From Xenorhabdus budapestensis (GTDB lineage: Bacteria; Pseudomonadota; Gammaproteobacteria; Enterobacterales; Enterobacteriaceae): DNA of 35,334 nucleotides. Shown piece after piece: positions 1 through 9,301 of the stretch. The stretch lies in assembly GCF_002632465.1 (NCBI RefSeq), contig NZ_NIBS01000027.1, forward strand, positions 1-35,334. The letters are read 5' to 3'. The notes below the pieces were generated by a model that was not told where the DNA came from, made no database searches, and saw only the letters and a list, made by a program, of their open reading frames with translations. Every line of letters begins with the position of its first letter. Position 1 is the first letter of the stretch. The position numbers were made by a program, and so were the translations under genes.

Positions 1-99
1 TGGTCCCACCTGACCCCATGCCGAACTCAGCAGTGAAACGCCGTAGCGCCGATGGTAGTGTGGGGTCTCCCCATGTGAGAGTAGGGCACTGCCAGACAT
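1..99 (+). rRNA. rrf: 5S ribosomal RNA, 3' portion
   Basis: The first 99 bases match enterobacterial 5S rRNA from about position 22 of the E. coli molecule to its 3' end. The 5' part lies outside the window. Recognisable blocks are the GGTCCCACCTGACCCCATGC segment at the very start, CCGTAGCGCCGATGGTAGTG near 41-60, and the closing GCCAGACAT at 91-99. It is followed at once by a terminator, so it is the last gene of an rrn operon. An ORF can be read through it, but it is not a coding region. Confidence 0.97.
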
Positions 100-114
100 C
101 AATTCAGTCAGAGA

Positions 115-141
115 AGCCATCCGTTACCGGATGGCTTTTTT
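115..141 (+). terminator. Rho-independent terminator of the rrn operon
   Basis: A perfect 9-bp stem, AGCCATCCG (115-123) and CGGATGGCT (128-136), encloses a TTAC loop and runs into a T tract (136-141). It lies 15 nt after the end of 5S rRNA, as expected for the end of a ribosomal RNA operon. Confidence 0.93.
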
Positions 142-173
142 GCGTTTGGGGTAATAGTTTATTTTTTCAGTTG

Positions 174-833
174 TTATCCGTTATTTTTGCGAGAATAAGC
201 AGCCAGTACGGTTCTTTCTGATAAATCCAGATAATCTTCCATTTTCTGCGCCGCTAATTCTGTCTGATTTGAATCCAGAAGCTCTAGAATATAGGTATTC
301 TTATCGACATAAGGGGCGTATAACAATTCAGGTTCATTTAAGAGGCCAAAAGCTAAACGGAGTTCTGCCGAAATATTGCGGTAGAATGTCATTAATCTTT
401 CACTGTCGGTTAGTTCTACGATAGCAGCATGGAAACACATATTGGCTGTACCAACTCTGACCCAATCTTGCTGGTTCTGACATTGCTGGGCATTTGTTAC
501 TGCTTCACGCATTTTGGTAACAGCAGGGTGCATAGGGTATGCCTGCATAAGTGCTTGGCATTCAATCAGCTTTCTGACTCGATAGATATCAATAATTGAC
601 GCAATATCAGGTATTGCTACAAACACACCACGATTGGGTTGGTGTTTTAATAACCCTTCTTGAGTAAGAGTACGGAATACTTCCCGTAAAGTATTGCGGG
701 AAATTTTAAGTTGCTCACTTAGGATTGCTTCTGATAAACGTTGTCCGGGTAATAATTCCCCGATAACCAATTTATTTCTTATGATTTCTGCAATTTTCTT
801 ACTCAAAATTTGAGGAGAACTCTCTCTTTTCAT
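174..833 (-). CDS. GntR-family regulator with FCD domain, divergent to the oxoprolinase-like operon
   Basis: A 219-aa protein from the ATG at 831-833. A longer reading to 878 needs a TTG start and has no better ribosome site, so the ATG is preferred. Residues about 10-75 form the GntR winged helix, with the pattern LxEQLxISRNTLREVFRTLxxEGLLKHQPNRGVFV. The rest is helical and fits an FCD (FadR C-terminal) ligand domain, which in this family binds small carboxylates. The gene sits head to head with pxpA across about 310 bp. By family habit it probably regulates that operon in response to its substrate; this is inference. The ligand cannot be read from the sequence. Confidence 0.88.
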   Translation of the reverse strand: MKRESSPQILSKKIAEIIRNKLVIGELLPGQRLSEAILSEQLKISRNTLREVFRTLTQEGLLKHQPNRGVFVAIPDIASIIDIYRVRKLIECQALMQAYPMHPAVTKMREAVTNAQQCQNQQDWVRVGTANMCFHAAIVELTDSERLMTFYRNISAELRLAFGLLNEPELLYAPYVDKNTYILELLDSNQTELAAQKMEDYLDLSERTVLAAYSRKNNG

Positions 834-1107
834 AGTTATCCATTGGGTGTAGCTGAGAAAAGTGCCTTTGGTGTTCAAAAGTTAATCTTCACATATTCTT
901 GAATAACCAGCAAGTTACGATTATTTGCCTAACATAAAATGACATGATTCTTTTCATCCTAATCCTAACATTGTGTATTTCAATATTGTCTACCTCAATA
1001 TTACGTGCTTGAGAATTTGGTTGGGAATATGAATAAAGTGATCTCTGTTGGATTTTTACACTATATATACTAATTTTATTTGATTATTTTCTCGTCAGAA
1101 ATTATCT

Positions 1108-1146
1108 ATTGTTCAACAATATGACAATGATGATTTAACAATATGA
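1108..1146. promoter_or_regulatory. Candidate operator at the pxpA start: palindrome plus direct repeat
   Basis: ATTGTT-C-AACAAT (1108-1120) is a perfect palindrome 23 nt before the pxpA start. The 10-mer AACAATATGA occurs at 1115-1124 and again at 1137-1146, a 22-bp period (about two helical turns), and the second copy covers the start codon. This is compatible with cooperative binding by the divergent GntR regulator. No strong Shine-Dalgarno is visible here. Binding is inferred only from structure and position. Confidence 0.4.
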
Positions 1147-1910
1147 TGAATGTAATTGATTTAAACAGCGATCTTGGTGAGAGTTTTGGACAGTGGAGGA
1201 TGGGAAATGATGAGGAAATGCTGGGGATTGTTAGCAGTGCAAATGTTGCCTGTGGCTTTCACGCAGGTGATCCGGCAGGAATTTTGCAGACCCTGAAATT
1301 AGCGGAGGAAAATCAGATCGTTATTGGGGCTCATGTTTCTTATCCTGATTTAGTTGGTTTTGGCCGTCGTAATATGGATCTCGCCAGCCATGAACTTACC
1401 GCAGATGTGATTTATCAGATTGGTGCTTTGCAAGGACTAGCTACATCAATAGGAACAACAATCAGTTATGTAAAACCACACGGTGCGCTTTATAACACGA
1501 TAGCTAATGATAAACAGCAGGCTTTGGCGGTTATTGAGGGCATATTGGCAATTAACTCAAATCTTGCATTGATGGGATTGGCTGGCTCAAATATCCTCCG
1601 GCTGGCGCAAGAAAAAGGTCTGAAAACTATCTCTGAGGCCTTTGCAGATCGTGCCTACACATCGAAAGGAGAATTGGTTTCCCGTCGTGAAGAAGGTGCT
1701 GTATTGCATGATGCTAACTATGTTGTACAGCGTATGTTGCAGTTAGTAACAGAGGGAGGAGTGGAATCTATTGATGGAAAATTCACCCCTATTGAAGCAG
1801 ATTCTATTTGTGTACATGGTGATAGCTTAGGGGCGCTGGATATGGCCAGACAAATAAAAATTGTCCTGCAACAGGCAGGGATCACCATTCGATCATTTAT
1901 CCATTCATAA
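1143..1910 (+). CDS. pxpA: LamB/YcsF family protein, 5-oxoprolinase subunit A
   Basis: A 255-aa protein of usual family length. Residues 6-16 hold the LamB/YcsF signature [21 protein letters not shown] (35-44) and KPHGALYN (111-118) supply conserved histidine and acidic residues. In E. coli and Bacillus, PxpA works with PxpB and PxpC as an ATP-dependent 5-oxoprolinase that opens pyroglutamate to glutamate. It is first in a three-gene operon, 31 nt before the KipI-KipA fusion. The start could also be the next ATG (1146); neither has a clear Shine-Dalgarno. Because the operon also carries a biotin carboxylase, the true substrate may be another lactam or ureide. Confidence 0.9.
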   Translation: MMNVIDLNSDLGESFGQWRMGNDEEMLGIVSSANVACGFHAGDPAGILQTLKLAEENQIVIGAHVSYPDLVGFGRRNMDLASHELTADVIYQIGALQGLATSIGTTISYVKPHGALYNTIANDKQQALAVIEGILAINSNLALMGLAGSNILRLAQEKGLKTISEAFADRAYTSKGELVSRREEGAVLHDANYVVQRMLQLVTEGGVESIDGKFTPIEADSICVHGDSLGALDMARQIKIVLQQAGITIRSFIHS

Positions 1911-1941
1911 CCACATAGATTAATGATTTCAGGAGATAGCC

Positions 1942-3546
1942 TTGCGTTTTTTACCTGTTAATTTTAATTCCATTATGATTGAACTCAGTGGATTGACAGA
2001 AACACTGATGTTGTTTGATTCGCTGAATATGACACCGATCCCTGGGATTGAAGAGATTATTCCGGCGGCGAGAACTTTAATGATCCGTTTTCACCCGATG
2101 ACAATTTCAGTTTATCAATTGGTAGATGAGATTCAGAATCGAAGTCTGCAAACATGCCGCTATGTGAGTGGAAAACAGATTGAGATCCCTGTGTGCTATA
2201 AGGGTGAAGACTTAGCTGCTGTTGCTGAAATACTGGGAACCTCAATACAGGACGTTATACGCCAACACACCGAAAATGAATATATGGTGGCTTTTACTGG
2301 ATTTGCGCCTGGTTTTGCTTACATGATTTCGGATATTGCACAATGGAATATTCCTCGTCGCAAAACACCAAGAACACGTATTCCCGCGGGCACAGTTGCC
2401 TTGGCGGGGGAGTTCAGTGGTATTTATCCTCAGGCAAGTCCCGGAGGTTGGCAACTGATTGGTATTACGAATGAACGCATGTGGGATCTTTCGCGCCCTG
2501 AACCTGCTTTATTACAACCGGGTAATCGTGTCAGTTTCCGAAATGTTGAACGAGGTATTGTAACGGTAAGTTTGCCTGAAAAATCGTCTATTCCTGATGA
2601 AACTTTTGCTGAAATGTCTCCGGGGAAAAATTTTTGTTCTTTGGAAATATTATCTGTTGGGCTACAAACGTTATTCCAAGATTTAGGGCGTTTTGGAAAA
2701 TCAGGGCTGGGAATATCGGCATCTGGTGCAATGGATAAAAGTGCCTTACGTAGTGCAAACCGTATCGTTGGTAACCCTTCTGATCAAGCATGTTTAGAAA
2801 TAGTGCAAGGAGGATTTAAAGCTGTCGCCCGAGGGAAAATAATTATCGGGGTTACCGGGGCTTTATGCCCAATTCGAATCAAAACCCCGCAAGGGGAAAT
2901 TTTGCATGTAAACTCTTATCAACCTATTGATTTAAATGATGGAGATGAAATCACATTGGGAATGCCCAATGCGGGAATGCGTTCTTATCTGGCTGTCAGA
3001 GGTGGTTTTATTATTCCTGAAGTGCTGGCCAGTCGTTCATTTGACACGCTGTCTAATATTGGCCCTGTACCAATAAAACCTGACGATAGATTAGTCGTAG
3101 GGGAAACATCTCACTGTGCCGCGGTATCTGTTTCTGAAGCACCTGCATTCGTAATGCCAAATAAAGATGACGTTGTGGTATTGGATATATTCCTCGGCCC
3201 TCGTACTGACTGGTTTGAGCAGACATCAATTGATTTGTTACGAAACCAAATCTGGCAGGTAACTCCACAATCCAACAGGATTGGTTTGAGGTTAAATGGT
3301 GAGTACACACTATCACGTATTAAGCACGAAGAATTACCGAGTGAAGGAACTTGCAGTGGTGCGATACAAATTCCGGCCAGTGGGCAGCCAGTATTGTTTC
3401 TGGCAGATCATCCTGTGACTGGTGGATATCCTGTTATTGCTTCTGTGGCACATTACCACCTTGATCTTGCTGGTCAGATCCCGATCAATGGCAAAATTCA
3501 ATTTAATCCCATCAATCAATTTTACGAAATCCAGGGGAGTAAATAG
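1942..3546 (+). CDS. Fused KipI-KipA protein (5-oxoprolinase subunits B and C; carboxyltransferase-like)
   Basis: A 534-aa protein with two domains that are separate genes in E. coli and Bacillus. Residues 1-210 are KipI/PxpB (allophanate hydrolase subunit 1-like), with GFAPGFAYM at 120-128 and SPGGWQLIG at 166-174. Residues about 232-534 are KipA/PxpC (subunit 2-like), beginning [13 protein letters not shown] at 240-252. The start is a TTG at 1942 placed 5 nt after AGGAGA (1931-1936); no nearby ATG fits. The same KipI/KipA pair forms the carboxyltransferase half of urea carboxylase, which matters because the next gene is a biotin carboxylase. The next start follows 5 nt after the stop, so the two are translated together. 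Confidence 0.88.
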   Translation: MRFLPVNFNSIMIELSGLTETLMLFDSLNMTPIPGIEEIIPAARTLMIRFHPMTISVYQLVDEIQNRSLQTCRYVSGKQIEIPVCYKGEDLAAVAEILGTSIQDVIRQHTENEYMVAFTGFAPGFAYMISDIAQWNIPRRKTPRTRIPAGTVALAGEFSGIYPQASPGGWQLIGITNERMWDLSRPEPALLQPGNRVSFRNVERGIVTVSLPEKSSIPDETFAEMSPGKNFCSLEILSVGLQTLFQDLGRFGKSGLGISASGAMDKSALRSANRIVGNPSDQACLEIVQGGFKAVARGKIIIGVTGALCPIRIKTPQGEILHVNSYQPIDLNDGDEITLGMPNAGMRSYLAVRGGFIIPEVLASRSFDTLSNIGPVPIKPDDRLVVGETSHCAAVSVSEAPAFVMPNKDDVVVLDIFLGPRTDWFEQTSIDLLRNQIWQVTPQSNRIGLRLNGEYTLSRIKHEELPSEGTCSGAIQIPASGQPVLFLADHPVTGGYPVIASVAHYHLDLAGQIPINGKIQFNPINQFYEIQGSK

Positions 3547-3551
3547 CGGCA

Positions 3552-5330
3552 ATGAACACTACTGTTAACAATATAAAAAAGACTACAAATAAGGTATTGA
3601 TTGCCAATCGTGGTGAAATTGCTGTTCGCATCATTCGTGCTTGTCGTGACTATGACATACAAACGATAGCTGTTTATGCAGATTCTGATATCGATGCACA
3701 ACACGTGCAATTAGCAGATGAAGCGTATGCTTTAGTAGGAAGCAGTCCCGCAGAAACCTATCTTAATATTCCACGTTTACTGGAAATTGCAAAGCAAGCG
3801 CAGGCAACGATGATCCATCCCGGATACGGTTTTTTGTCTGAGCGAGCTGAATTTGCCCGTGCTGTTATTGATGCGGGGTTGATTTGGATTGGCCCTAACC
3901 CTGACACAATTGACGAATTGGGAAATAAAGTTAAGGCACGTAAAATTGCCCGGCAAGTTGGTGCTCCCTTGGTGGCAGGAACTGCAGAGCCTGTCAAAGA
4001 TGTGCAGGAAGTTATTGCTTTTGCGGAGGAACATGGTTTACCGATTGCCATTAAAGCCGCATTTGGTGGTGGAGGTCGTGGTTTGAAAGTGGCCTGGCGA
4101 CGGGATGAAGTTGAAGAACTTTACTATTCCGCAATACGTGAGGCGACAGCCGCTTTTGGGCGGGGGGAATGTTTTATTGAACAGTTTCTGAATAAACCGC
4201 GTCATATTGAAGCGCAGGTAATTGCAGATAAATACGGCAATATCGTTGTGCTTGGCACCCGAGACTGTTCCTTGCAGCGCCGGAATCAGAAACTGGTGGA
4301 AGAAGCTCCGGCTCCCTTTTTAACTCAGCAGCAACGGGAACGCATTCATCAAGCGGCAAAAGCGATTTGTGCGGCAGCCAATTATGTTGGAGCGGGGACG
4401 GTCGAGTTTTTACTCAGTGCTGATGGTTCGCTCTCTTTCTTAGAAGTGAATACTCGCTTACAAGTAGAGCATCCTGTTACGGAAGAAACAACAGGTATTG
4501 ATTTGGTCATTGAACAGTTGAGGATTGCAGAAGGTTATCCGTTAAGCATCCAAGAGACACCTGAACCAAGAGGGCACTCATTTGAATTTCGCATCAATGC
4601 AGAAGATGCCGGAAAAGGTTTTTTGCCCACTTCCGGCGCTATTACAGAGTTTCTCCCGCCTTCTGGTCCCGGTATTCGTCTGGACTCCGGTGTAATGAGT
4701 GGTTCTACAATCCCCGCTGCTTTTGATTCATTGATGGCAAAACTGATTGTCACAGGAACAACGCGTGAGCAAGCTCTTGCCCGTGCACGTCGGGCATTAC
4801 AAGAATTTAAAATCAGTGGAGTAGCCTCAGTTTTACCTTTCCACCGAGCTGTAATCGAACATCCTGATTTTGTCTCAGGAGATAATTTCAACGTTCATAC
4901 CCGCTGGATTGAAACAGACTTTGCCGATGAACTGGAGGCTTCGCTTCGTCAGATCCCGGCTGAGGACAAGCATATCACCCGCACATATATTGAAATTGAT
5001 GGTCGCAGGCATCAATTGGGCTTGTCATCAGATTTATTGGCAGGTTTAGCGAAATTAGCGTCTGCCAGTGAGAAGCAATTTTCTCAGCCAATAACAAAGC
5101 AAAAAAAGTCGCAAGATCCCCGTCAGGTAAAGGCACCTATTTCCGGCATTCTGCATTCTTGGTTAGTTCAGGAAGGGGAGCAAGTTAATGAAGGTGATGT
5201 GATTGCTGTGATGGAAGCCATGAAAATGGAGGTACAGATCCGTGCACATCGTTCAGGGAGAATCACATTCTGTGCTCAGGCAGGGAATTATCAGGATGCA
5301 GACCGAGTTTTGGCCAGAATAGAGTATTAA
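3552..5330 (+). CDS. Biotin carboxylase fused to a biotin carrier domain
   Basis: A 592-aa protein. Residues about 14-460 are a complete AccC-type biotin carboxylase: N-lobe [17 protein letters not shown], the ATP-grasp glycine loop [22 protein letters not shown], and the active-site [14 protein letters not shown]. Residues about 515-592 are a biotinyl domain with AMKM at 556-559, so biotin should attach at Lys558. The housekeeping enzyme uses separate AccC and AccB, so this fusion is a dedicated paralogue. It has no carboxyltransferase of its own; the upstream KipI-KipA protein is the natural partner, as in urea carboxylase. A Shine-Dalgarno-like GGGGAG lies inside the end of the previous gene. 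Confidence 0.9.
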   Translation: MNTTVNNIKKTTNKVLIANRGEIAVRIIRACRDYDIQTIAVYADSDIDAQHVQLADEAYALVGSSPAETYLNIPRLLEIAKQAQATMIHPGYGFLSERAEFARAVIDAGLIWIGPNPDTIDELGNKVKARKIARQVGAPLVAGTAEPVKDVQEVIAFAEEHGLPIAIKAAFGGGGRGLKVAWRRDEVEELYYSAIREATAAFGRGECFIEQFLNKPRHIEAQVIADKYGNIVVLGTRDCSLQRRNQKLVEEAPAPFLTQQQRERIHQAAKAICAAANYVGAGTVEFLLSADGSLSFLEVNTRLQVEHPVTEETTGIDLVIEQLRIAEGYPLSIQETPEPRGHSFEFRINAEDAGKGFLPTSGAITEFLPPSGPGIRLDSGVMSGSTIPAAFDSLMAKLIVTGTTREQALARARRALQEFKISGVASVLPFHRAVIEHPDFVSGDNFNVHTRWIETDFADELEASLRQIPAEDKHITRTYIEIDGRRHQLGLSSDLLAGLAKLASASEKQFSQPITKQKKSQDPRQVKAPISGILHSWLVQEGEQVNEGDVIAVMEAMKMEVQIRAHRSGRITFCAQAGNYQDADRVLARIEY

Positions 5331-5348
5331 TATTTTATCTAAAAAACC

Positions 5349-5372
5349 AACGGGTATAAATTTATACCCGTT
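5349..5372 (+). terminator. Palindromic hairpin, probable terminator of the biotin/oxoprolinase operon
   Basis: AACGGGTATAAA (5349-5360) followed directly by TTTATACCCGTT (5361-5372) is a perfect 24-bp palindrome, 19 nt after the last stop codon. An A run precedes it and a short T run follows. It would work on either strand; the U tract is short, so termination strength is uncertain. Confidence 0.6.
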
Positions 5373-5480
5373 TGAGCTTTGAGGTGAAGATCTCACTCAG
5401 GCTCTTTATCGTCATCAACTTCTTCATTCTATTCAATAAATAAGCCTGCCTTTGTGGACTCAGATCGTCAACAAATCTTC

Positions 5481-5501
5481 GCTAAGAGCTAAGAGCTAAG
5501 A
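5481..5501. repeat. Three tandem copies of GCTAAGA
   Basis: The heptamer GCTAAGA is repeated exactly three times head to tail at 5481-5501, followed by a partial variant (ATAG). It sits about 130 bp upstream of the TonB receptor start. It is a small slippage-prone microsatellite; no function is evident. Confidence 0.8.
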
Positions 5502-5569
5502 ATAGTAGGATTTGTTGGGACCTGATTTCGAATCTAAATAGTTAAAATAAACGATAGTCACTTAAGGTT

Positions 5570-5612
5570 ATTTACATTTCCTATAGAAATGTAAATAATA
5601 ATAATTCTCAAT
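5570..5612 (+). promoter_or_regulatory. Palindrome and Fur-box-like site upstream of the TonB receptor
   Basis: ATTTACATTTC (5570-5580) and GAAATGTAAAT (5586-5596) are perfect 11-bp inverted repeats around CTATA. Overlapping its right arm, AATAATAATAATTCTCAAT (5594-5612) matches the classical 19-bp Fur consensus at 12 positions by eye. The receptor starts 21 nt later. Iron repression by Fur is expected for such receptors. The palindrome itself is not a Fur consensus and could bind another regulator or fold as an RNA hairpin. Confidence 0.5.
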
Positions 5613-5633
5613 CATGTTTTAACTAAAAAATGT

Positions 5634-7694
5634 ATGTCTAAAATTACCAAAATTTACGCAAGCTTGGCTAAAAGTGGTCTGTGTGTTCCTTTGATGTCTG
5701 CATCTATGCTGACAGTCGCTATCTCTACTAACGCATTAGCAAACACCGAAGGGTCAATCAAAAAATCAACGGCAACTGGCGATACACTCGTTGTTATTGC
5801 AGGTAACAATGCGGAACAAGAGAGTGGAAAAGTCAACCGTAACGAAATTAAAGTCAGACAGGCACAAAGTGTCGGTGAGATTTTAAAGAATGTACCGGGC
5901 GTTCAAGCGGGTCACCCTAGCGCTTTAGGGCAGCGCTTTAAAATCCGTGGCATGGATGATCAGTTCATCAACGTAACGGTTGATGGTGCACGGCAAGAGG
6001 GATATCACTTCCATCATGCGGGGAATTACGGTATAGACCCTGAAATGCTGAAGCAAATTGATATCAGCGTTGGTACTAATAGTATTACCTATGATACCGG
6101 AGCCCTTGGCGGTGCATTAAAATTTGAAACCGTTGATGCTGGTGATTTATTAGAGCCGGGCCAATTATTTGGTACAAAAGGCAAATTAAGTTATGTCAGT
6201 AATGGTTCTGAGTTCCAGCAATCTTTAGCAACTTATGGCAGAGTGGGAGCAGTTGATTTATTAGGTTACTTTAACCATCGTAATATGAATGATGCTGAAT
6301 CGGGCAGAGATAGCCGCGGAAGAGATTCAATTCCTACCGATGGGAAACTGGTCAATTATTTATTAAAAGCGAAATTCAATCTGACTGATGATCAGTACAT
6401 CAGTGTATCAAGAGAACGTTATCAGAATGATGCGGATACTAATTTCAGATTGAATTTTGGTTCGGACATCAATAAAGGGAAAAAAGGAAAGTACGTTGTA
6501 GAGCGTGATGCTTATAATCTTACTTACAGATATGTACCAGTCGATAATGACTTCATTGATTTAAAAATTTCTGCCTATCACACAGAACAAAATTTCAATC
6601 ATATGAGGGAAGTCGGTGGGCCTGGAAAGGGATTTGACAGTATTGTTGAAACTCAAGGCATTAGGGCGCGTAATGTCTCTAATTTTGATACCCAGAAATT
6701 ATCCCATGTTTTAACTTATGGGTATGAATATTTTGATACCAGAATGGCATACACTGATGTATCAGAAAATGTACACAAAAAAGCAGTAGAAACAGGAAAG
6801 TCATCATCTGTTTATTTGGAAGATGATATTCAAATTGCTGATTTCCATTTCATACCAGGTGTCAGATGGGATCATTACAAATACAACACTATTAATAAAA
6901 ACCATGAACCTTTTGAGAGAACTTATGCTCGTTTCTCAAAAGCACTTGGTTTGAAATACGAACTTGGAGCGTCAACCACATTATTTGCCAATTATACCGA
7001 ACTTTTCAGAGGGCCATTGGGCAAAGAGATTGGTCTGGGGCCAAGCAATCACAATGCTAACTTGAAAACTACAACAGGGTACAACTTAGAAACTGGCGTA
7101 GCGGGAACATATCCTAGTATTTTTGCTGAAAACGATTCATTTACTGTAATTGGTAAAGTATTCCAGACCAATTTTAAAAACCTGTCTACGACTTTAGCTA
7201 AAAGAGAGCTACACAACATCCCAAAATCCAGATTGGAAGGGTTTGAATTAGCGACTAAATATAAACTGGATAACTGGTCCTTAAGAGCGACTTACGCCAA
7301 AGCGAATAATAAAATTATGCAAGGTAATGCGTTGTTTGACAGAAGATTAGAGTTCACACCAACTATTGGTGATTCTTTTACCATTGGGGGAAGTTACTTG
7401 TTTGATAAAACTGACATTGAACTCGGTTGGAATTCCCGATTTGTCAGGTCAGCAGACGCGAAAGGGACAGATAGTGGTCGGGTTGTAAATGTACATAAAT
7501 CAGGCTATAGCGTCAGTGATATGTATATTTCCTGGGTTCCGAAAACGGGCTCATTTAAAAACACAGAAATCCAGCTTGGTATCGATAATATCTTCGATAA
7601 ACGTTACAACGAACAGTCTTACTATCTGAATATTTATAAAGGGCAAGAAGAAAAAGGCCGCACATATAAAGCGACAATTTCTTATAAGTTCTAA
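5634..7694 (+). CDS. TonB-dependent outer-membrane receptor, probably for heme or a related iron source
   Basis: A 686-aa protein. Residues 1-36 are a signal peptide ending ALA; a TonB-box-like DTLVVIA lies at 50-56; the plug (about 65-170) contains VGEILKNVPGVQAG and RFKIRGMDDQFINVTVDGAR; the rest is a beta barrel ending in a C-terminal phenylalanine (TISYKF). In the barrel, LFRGPLGKEIG followed by NANLK resembles the FRAP and NPNL motifs of heme receptors, which suggests heme or hemoglobin, though a siderophore ligand is not excluded. It is monocistronic, with a Fur-like site before it and a strong terminator after it. The start has only a weak ribosome site. Confidence 0.85.
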   Translation: MSKITKIYASLAKSGLCVPLMSASMLTVAISTNALANTEGSIKKSTATGDTLVVIAGNNAEQESGKVNRNEIKVRQAQSVGEILKNVPGVQAGHPSALGQRFKIRGMDDQFINVTVDGARQEGYHFHHAGNYGIDPEMLKQIDISVGTNSITYDTGALGGALKFETVDAGDLLEPGQLFGTKGKLSYVSNGSEFQQSLATYGRVGAVDLLGYFNHRNMNDAESGRDSRGRDSIPTDGKLVNYLLKAKFNLTDDQYISVSRERYQNDADTNFRLNFGSDINKGKKGKYVVERDAYNLTYRYVPVDNDFIDLKISAYHTEQNFNHMREVGGPGKGFDSIVETQGIRARNVSNFDTQKLSHVLTYGYEYFDTRMAYTDVSENVHKKAVETGKSSSVYLEDDIQIADFHFIPGVRWDHYKYNTINKNHEPFERTYARFSKALGLKYELGASTTLFANYTELFRGPLGKEIGLGPSNHNANLKTTTGYNLETGVAGTYPSIFAENDSFTVIGKVFQTNFKNLSTTLAKRELHNIPKSRLEGFELATKYKLDNWSLRATYAKANNKIMQGNALFDRRLEFTPTIGDSFTIGGSYLFDKTDIELGWNSRFVRSADAKGTDSGRVVNVHKSGYSVSDMYISWVPKTGSFKNTEIQLGIDNIFDKRYNEQSYYLNIYKGQEEKGRTYKATISYKF

Positions 7695-7730
7695 TGAACA
7701 GGTCTTAAAGGTTGCAAAAATACCTTTCGT

Positions 7731-7761
7731 AAAAAGTCTGCGGTTTATCCGCAGACTTTTT
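7731..7761. terminator. Strong bidirectional terminator between the TonB receptor gene and frdD
   Basis: A perfect 13-bp stem, AAAAAGTCTGCGG (7731-7743) and CCGCAGACTTTTT (7749-7761), with a TTTAT loop. The A run at one side and T run at the other make it a terminator for both the receptor gene and the convergent frd operon. Confidence 0.93.
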
Positions 7762-7789
7762 CCAGGATAGCTTGCTAAAATTAGCGCTA

Positions 7790-8143
7790 TTACAGCGCAA
7801 AAATCCCAATCAAGGCAACCACAGTCAGAATCGCGGCTGCACCATAAAACCCCCATTGACTGGCGGGAATATGAATTTTCAGATCGTGCATACCGTGATG
7901 AATACGGTGCAAACCACACCATAAAGGCAGGCTAATCATCAGCAGCAAAAAGATGCGGCCAATAAAACTCTGACAAAATGTCAGAATACGTTCATAAGAA
8001 AGCGCTTCCGGTGCTAGTCCCAGTGGCAGCAAAATACCTAGTAGCAGGATAATTGCAGGCCCAACAATGGCACTCCACATACCACCTGCACCAAACAGGC
8101 TCCAGAAAATCGGTTCATTGGAACGTTTTGGTACTTGATTCAT
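7790..8143 (-). CDS. frdD: Fumarate reductase membrane anchor subunit D
   Basis: A 117-aa hydrophobic protein, close to the 119 aa of E. coli FrdD, with three predicted membrane helices and the conserved [14 protein letters not shown] segment around residues 78-91. With FrdC it anchors the FrdAB catalytic part in the inner membrane and forms the menaquinol site. It is the last gene of frdABCD; its start follows AAGGAGG, 16 nt after the frdC stop. Confidence 0.96.
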   Translation of the reverse strand: MNQVPKRSNEPIFWSLFGAGGMWSAIVGPAIILLLGILLPLGLAPEALSYERILTFCQSFIGRIFLLLMISLPLWCGLHRIHHGMHDLKIHIPASQWGFYGAAAILTVVALIGIFAL

Positions 8144-8159
8144 CAGATCCTCCTTGGGG

Positions 8160-8552
8160 TTAGAGCAGTGCTACACCGAGAATAACGGCACTAGCAATGA
8201 TAGTGGTTGCCCACAGTAGTTTGACAACCGGTCCCGGTGGAATTTTTTCACTTTTGATAATGATATTGAGAGCCTTGGGAGCCAGCTCAAACCACGTTTT
8301 GGTATGCAATAATGAAGCCAGCAGGGTGATAACATTAATCAGCAATACCAGCGGATTTTGCAGGAAAGAGACAAACCCTGCCCAATTTTCGGGGCCGCCT
8401 TTCAAAGCGAACAGGCCATAGAGCACTAAAATACTGAACCAAACGGTAGGAATAGCTGTCCCTTCACGCAGCATATAGAATCGATAGAATCCCAATTTAT
8501 GCCACCAATTAGGCTCCATGCCACGTACATAAGGTTTACGTTTTGTTGCCAT
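8160..8552 (-). CDS. frdC: Fumarate reductase membrane anchor subunit C
   Basis: A 130-aa membrane protein (131 in E. coli). The N-terminus [15 protein letters not shown] and the [19 protein letters not shown] segment are typical of FrdC, followed by three membrane helices. It forms the anchor and quinol-oxidising site with FrdD. A strong ribosome site (GGGAGG) precedes the ATG, 17 nt after the frdB stop. Confidence 0.96.
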   Translation of the reverse strand: MATKRKPYVRGMEPNWWHKLGFYRFYMLREGTAIPTVWFSILVLYGLFALKGGPENWAGFVSFLQNPLVLLINVITLLASLLHTKTWFELAPKALNIIIKSEKIPPGPVVKLLWATTIIASAVILGVALL

Positions 8553-8569
8553 TATTCTTTCCTCCCTTA

Positions 8570-9301
8570 TTATGGTTTCAGCATAGAGATAATGAAATCT
8601 TTGGCACTTTCTGCTTTGCTTTGTTGAATTGCACCCGCTGGATCAACATGCTTCGGGCAAACCTCAGAGCAATAACCGACAAACGTACAAGACCAGACGC
8701 CATTATCGCTGTTGATCTGTGGCATCCGCTCTTTTTGGCCGTGATCTCGATTATCAAGATTATAGCGGTGCGCCAGTGTGACTGCGGCAGGGCCGATAAA
8801 CTCAGGATTCAGGCCAAACTGAGGGCAAGCTGCGTAGCATAGGCCACAGTTGATACAGCCGGAGAATTGATGATACTTCGCCATCTGTGCCGGAGTTTGC
8901 ACATTCGGGCCATCAGAGGGTTTGCGCTCATTGCCGATGATATAAGGCTTGATGGCTTCCAGGCTCTCAATAAAATGAGTCATATCCACCACTAAATCCC
9001 GTTCAATCGGGAAATTCCCTAATGCTTCAACCTTCAGACTTTGCGAATAATCACGCAGGAAAGTCTTACAGGCCAGTTTTGGTACGCGGTTCACCATCAT
9101 GCCGCAGGAACCACAGATTGCCATACGGCAAGACCAGCGGTAAGACAGGTCAGGGGCCAGATTATCTTTAATATAGCCCAAGGCATCCAACAGAGAAGTC
9201 TGCTCATCGTAGGGCACTTCGTAAGTTGCAAAATATGGTTCATTATCGATTTCCGGGTTATAGCGCATGACTTCCATTTTCAGTTTTTTCATCTCAGTCA
9301 T
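8570..9301 (-). CDS. frdB: Fumarate reductase iron-sulfur subunit
   Basis: A 243-aa protein almost collinear with E. coli FrdB. The start was chosen at 9301 (MTEMKKLK), which matches the E. coli N-terminus and overlaps the end of frdA by 8 nt; the open frame upstream lies inside frdA. Cysteine clusters are visible for the [2Fe-2S] centre ([15 protein letters not shown] with a later Cys) and for the [4Fe-4S]/[3Fe-4S] centres ([15 protein letters not shown] and [13 protein letters not shown]). It passes electrons from menaquinol at FrdCD to the flavin in FrdA during anaerobic fumarate respiration. Confidence 0.97.
   Translation of the reverse strand: MTEMKKLKMEVMRYNPEIDNEPYFATYEVPYDEQTSLLDALGYIKDNLAPDLSYRWSCRMAICGSCGMMVNRVPKLACKTFLRDYSQSLKVEALGNFPIERDLVVDMTHFIESLEAIKPYIIGNERKPSDGPNVQTPAQMAKYHQFSGCINCGLCYAACPQFGLNPEFIGPAAVTLAHRYNLDNRDHGQKERMPQINSDNGVWSCTFVGYCSEVCPKHVDPAGAIQQSKAESAKDFIISMLKP

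Larger units (their letters stand above)
5373..5633. other. Gene-free leader of the TonB receptor gene
   Basis: No supported coding region lies between the terminator at 5372 and the receptor start. The stretch holds a three-fold 7-bp tandem repeat and, near its end, a palindrome and Fur-like site, each listed separately. Confidence 0.6.
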
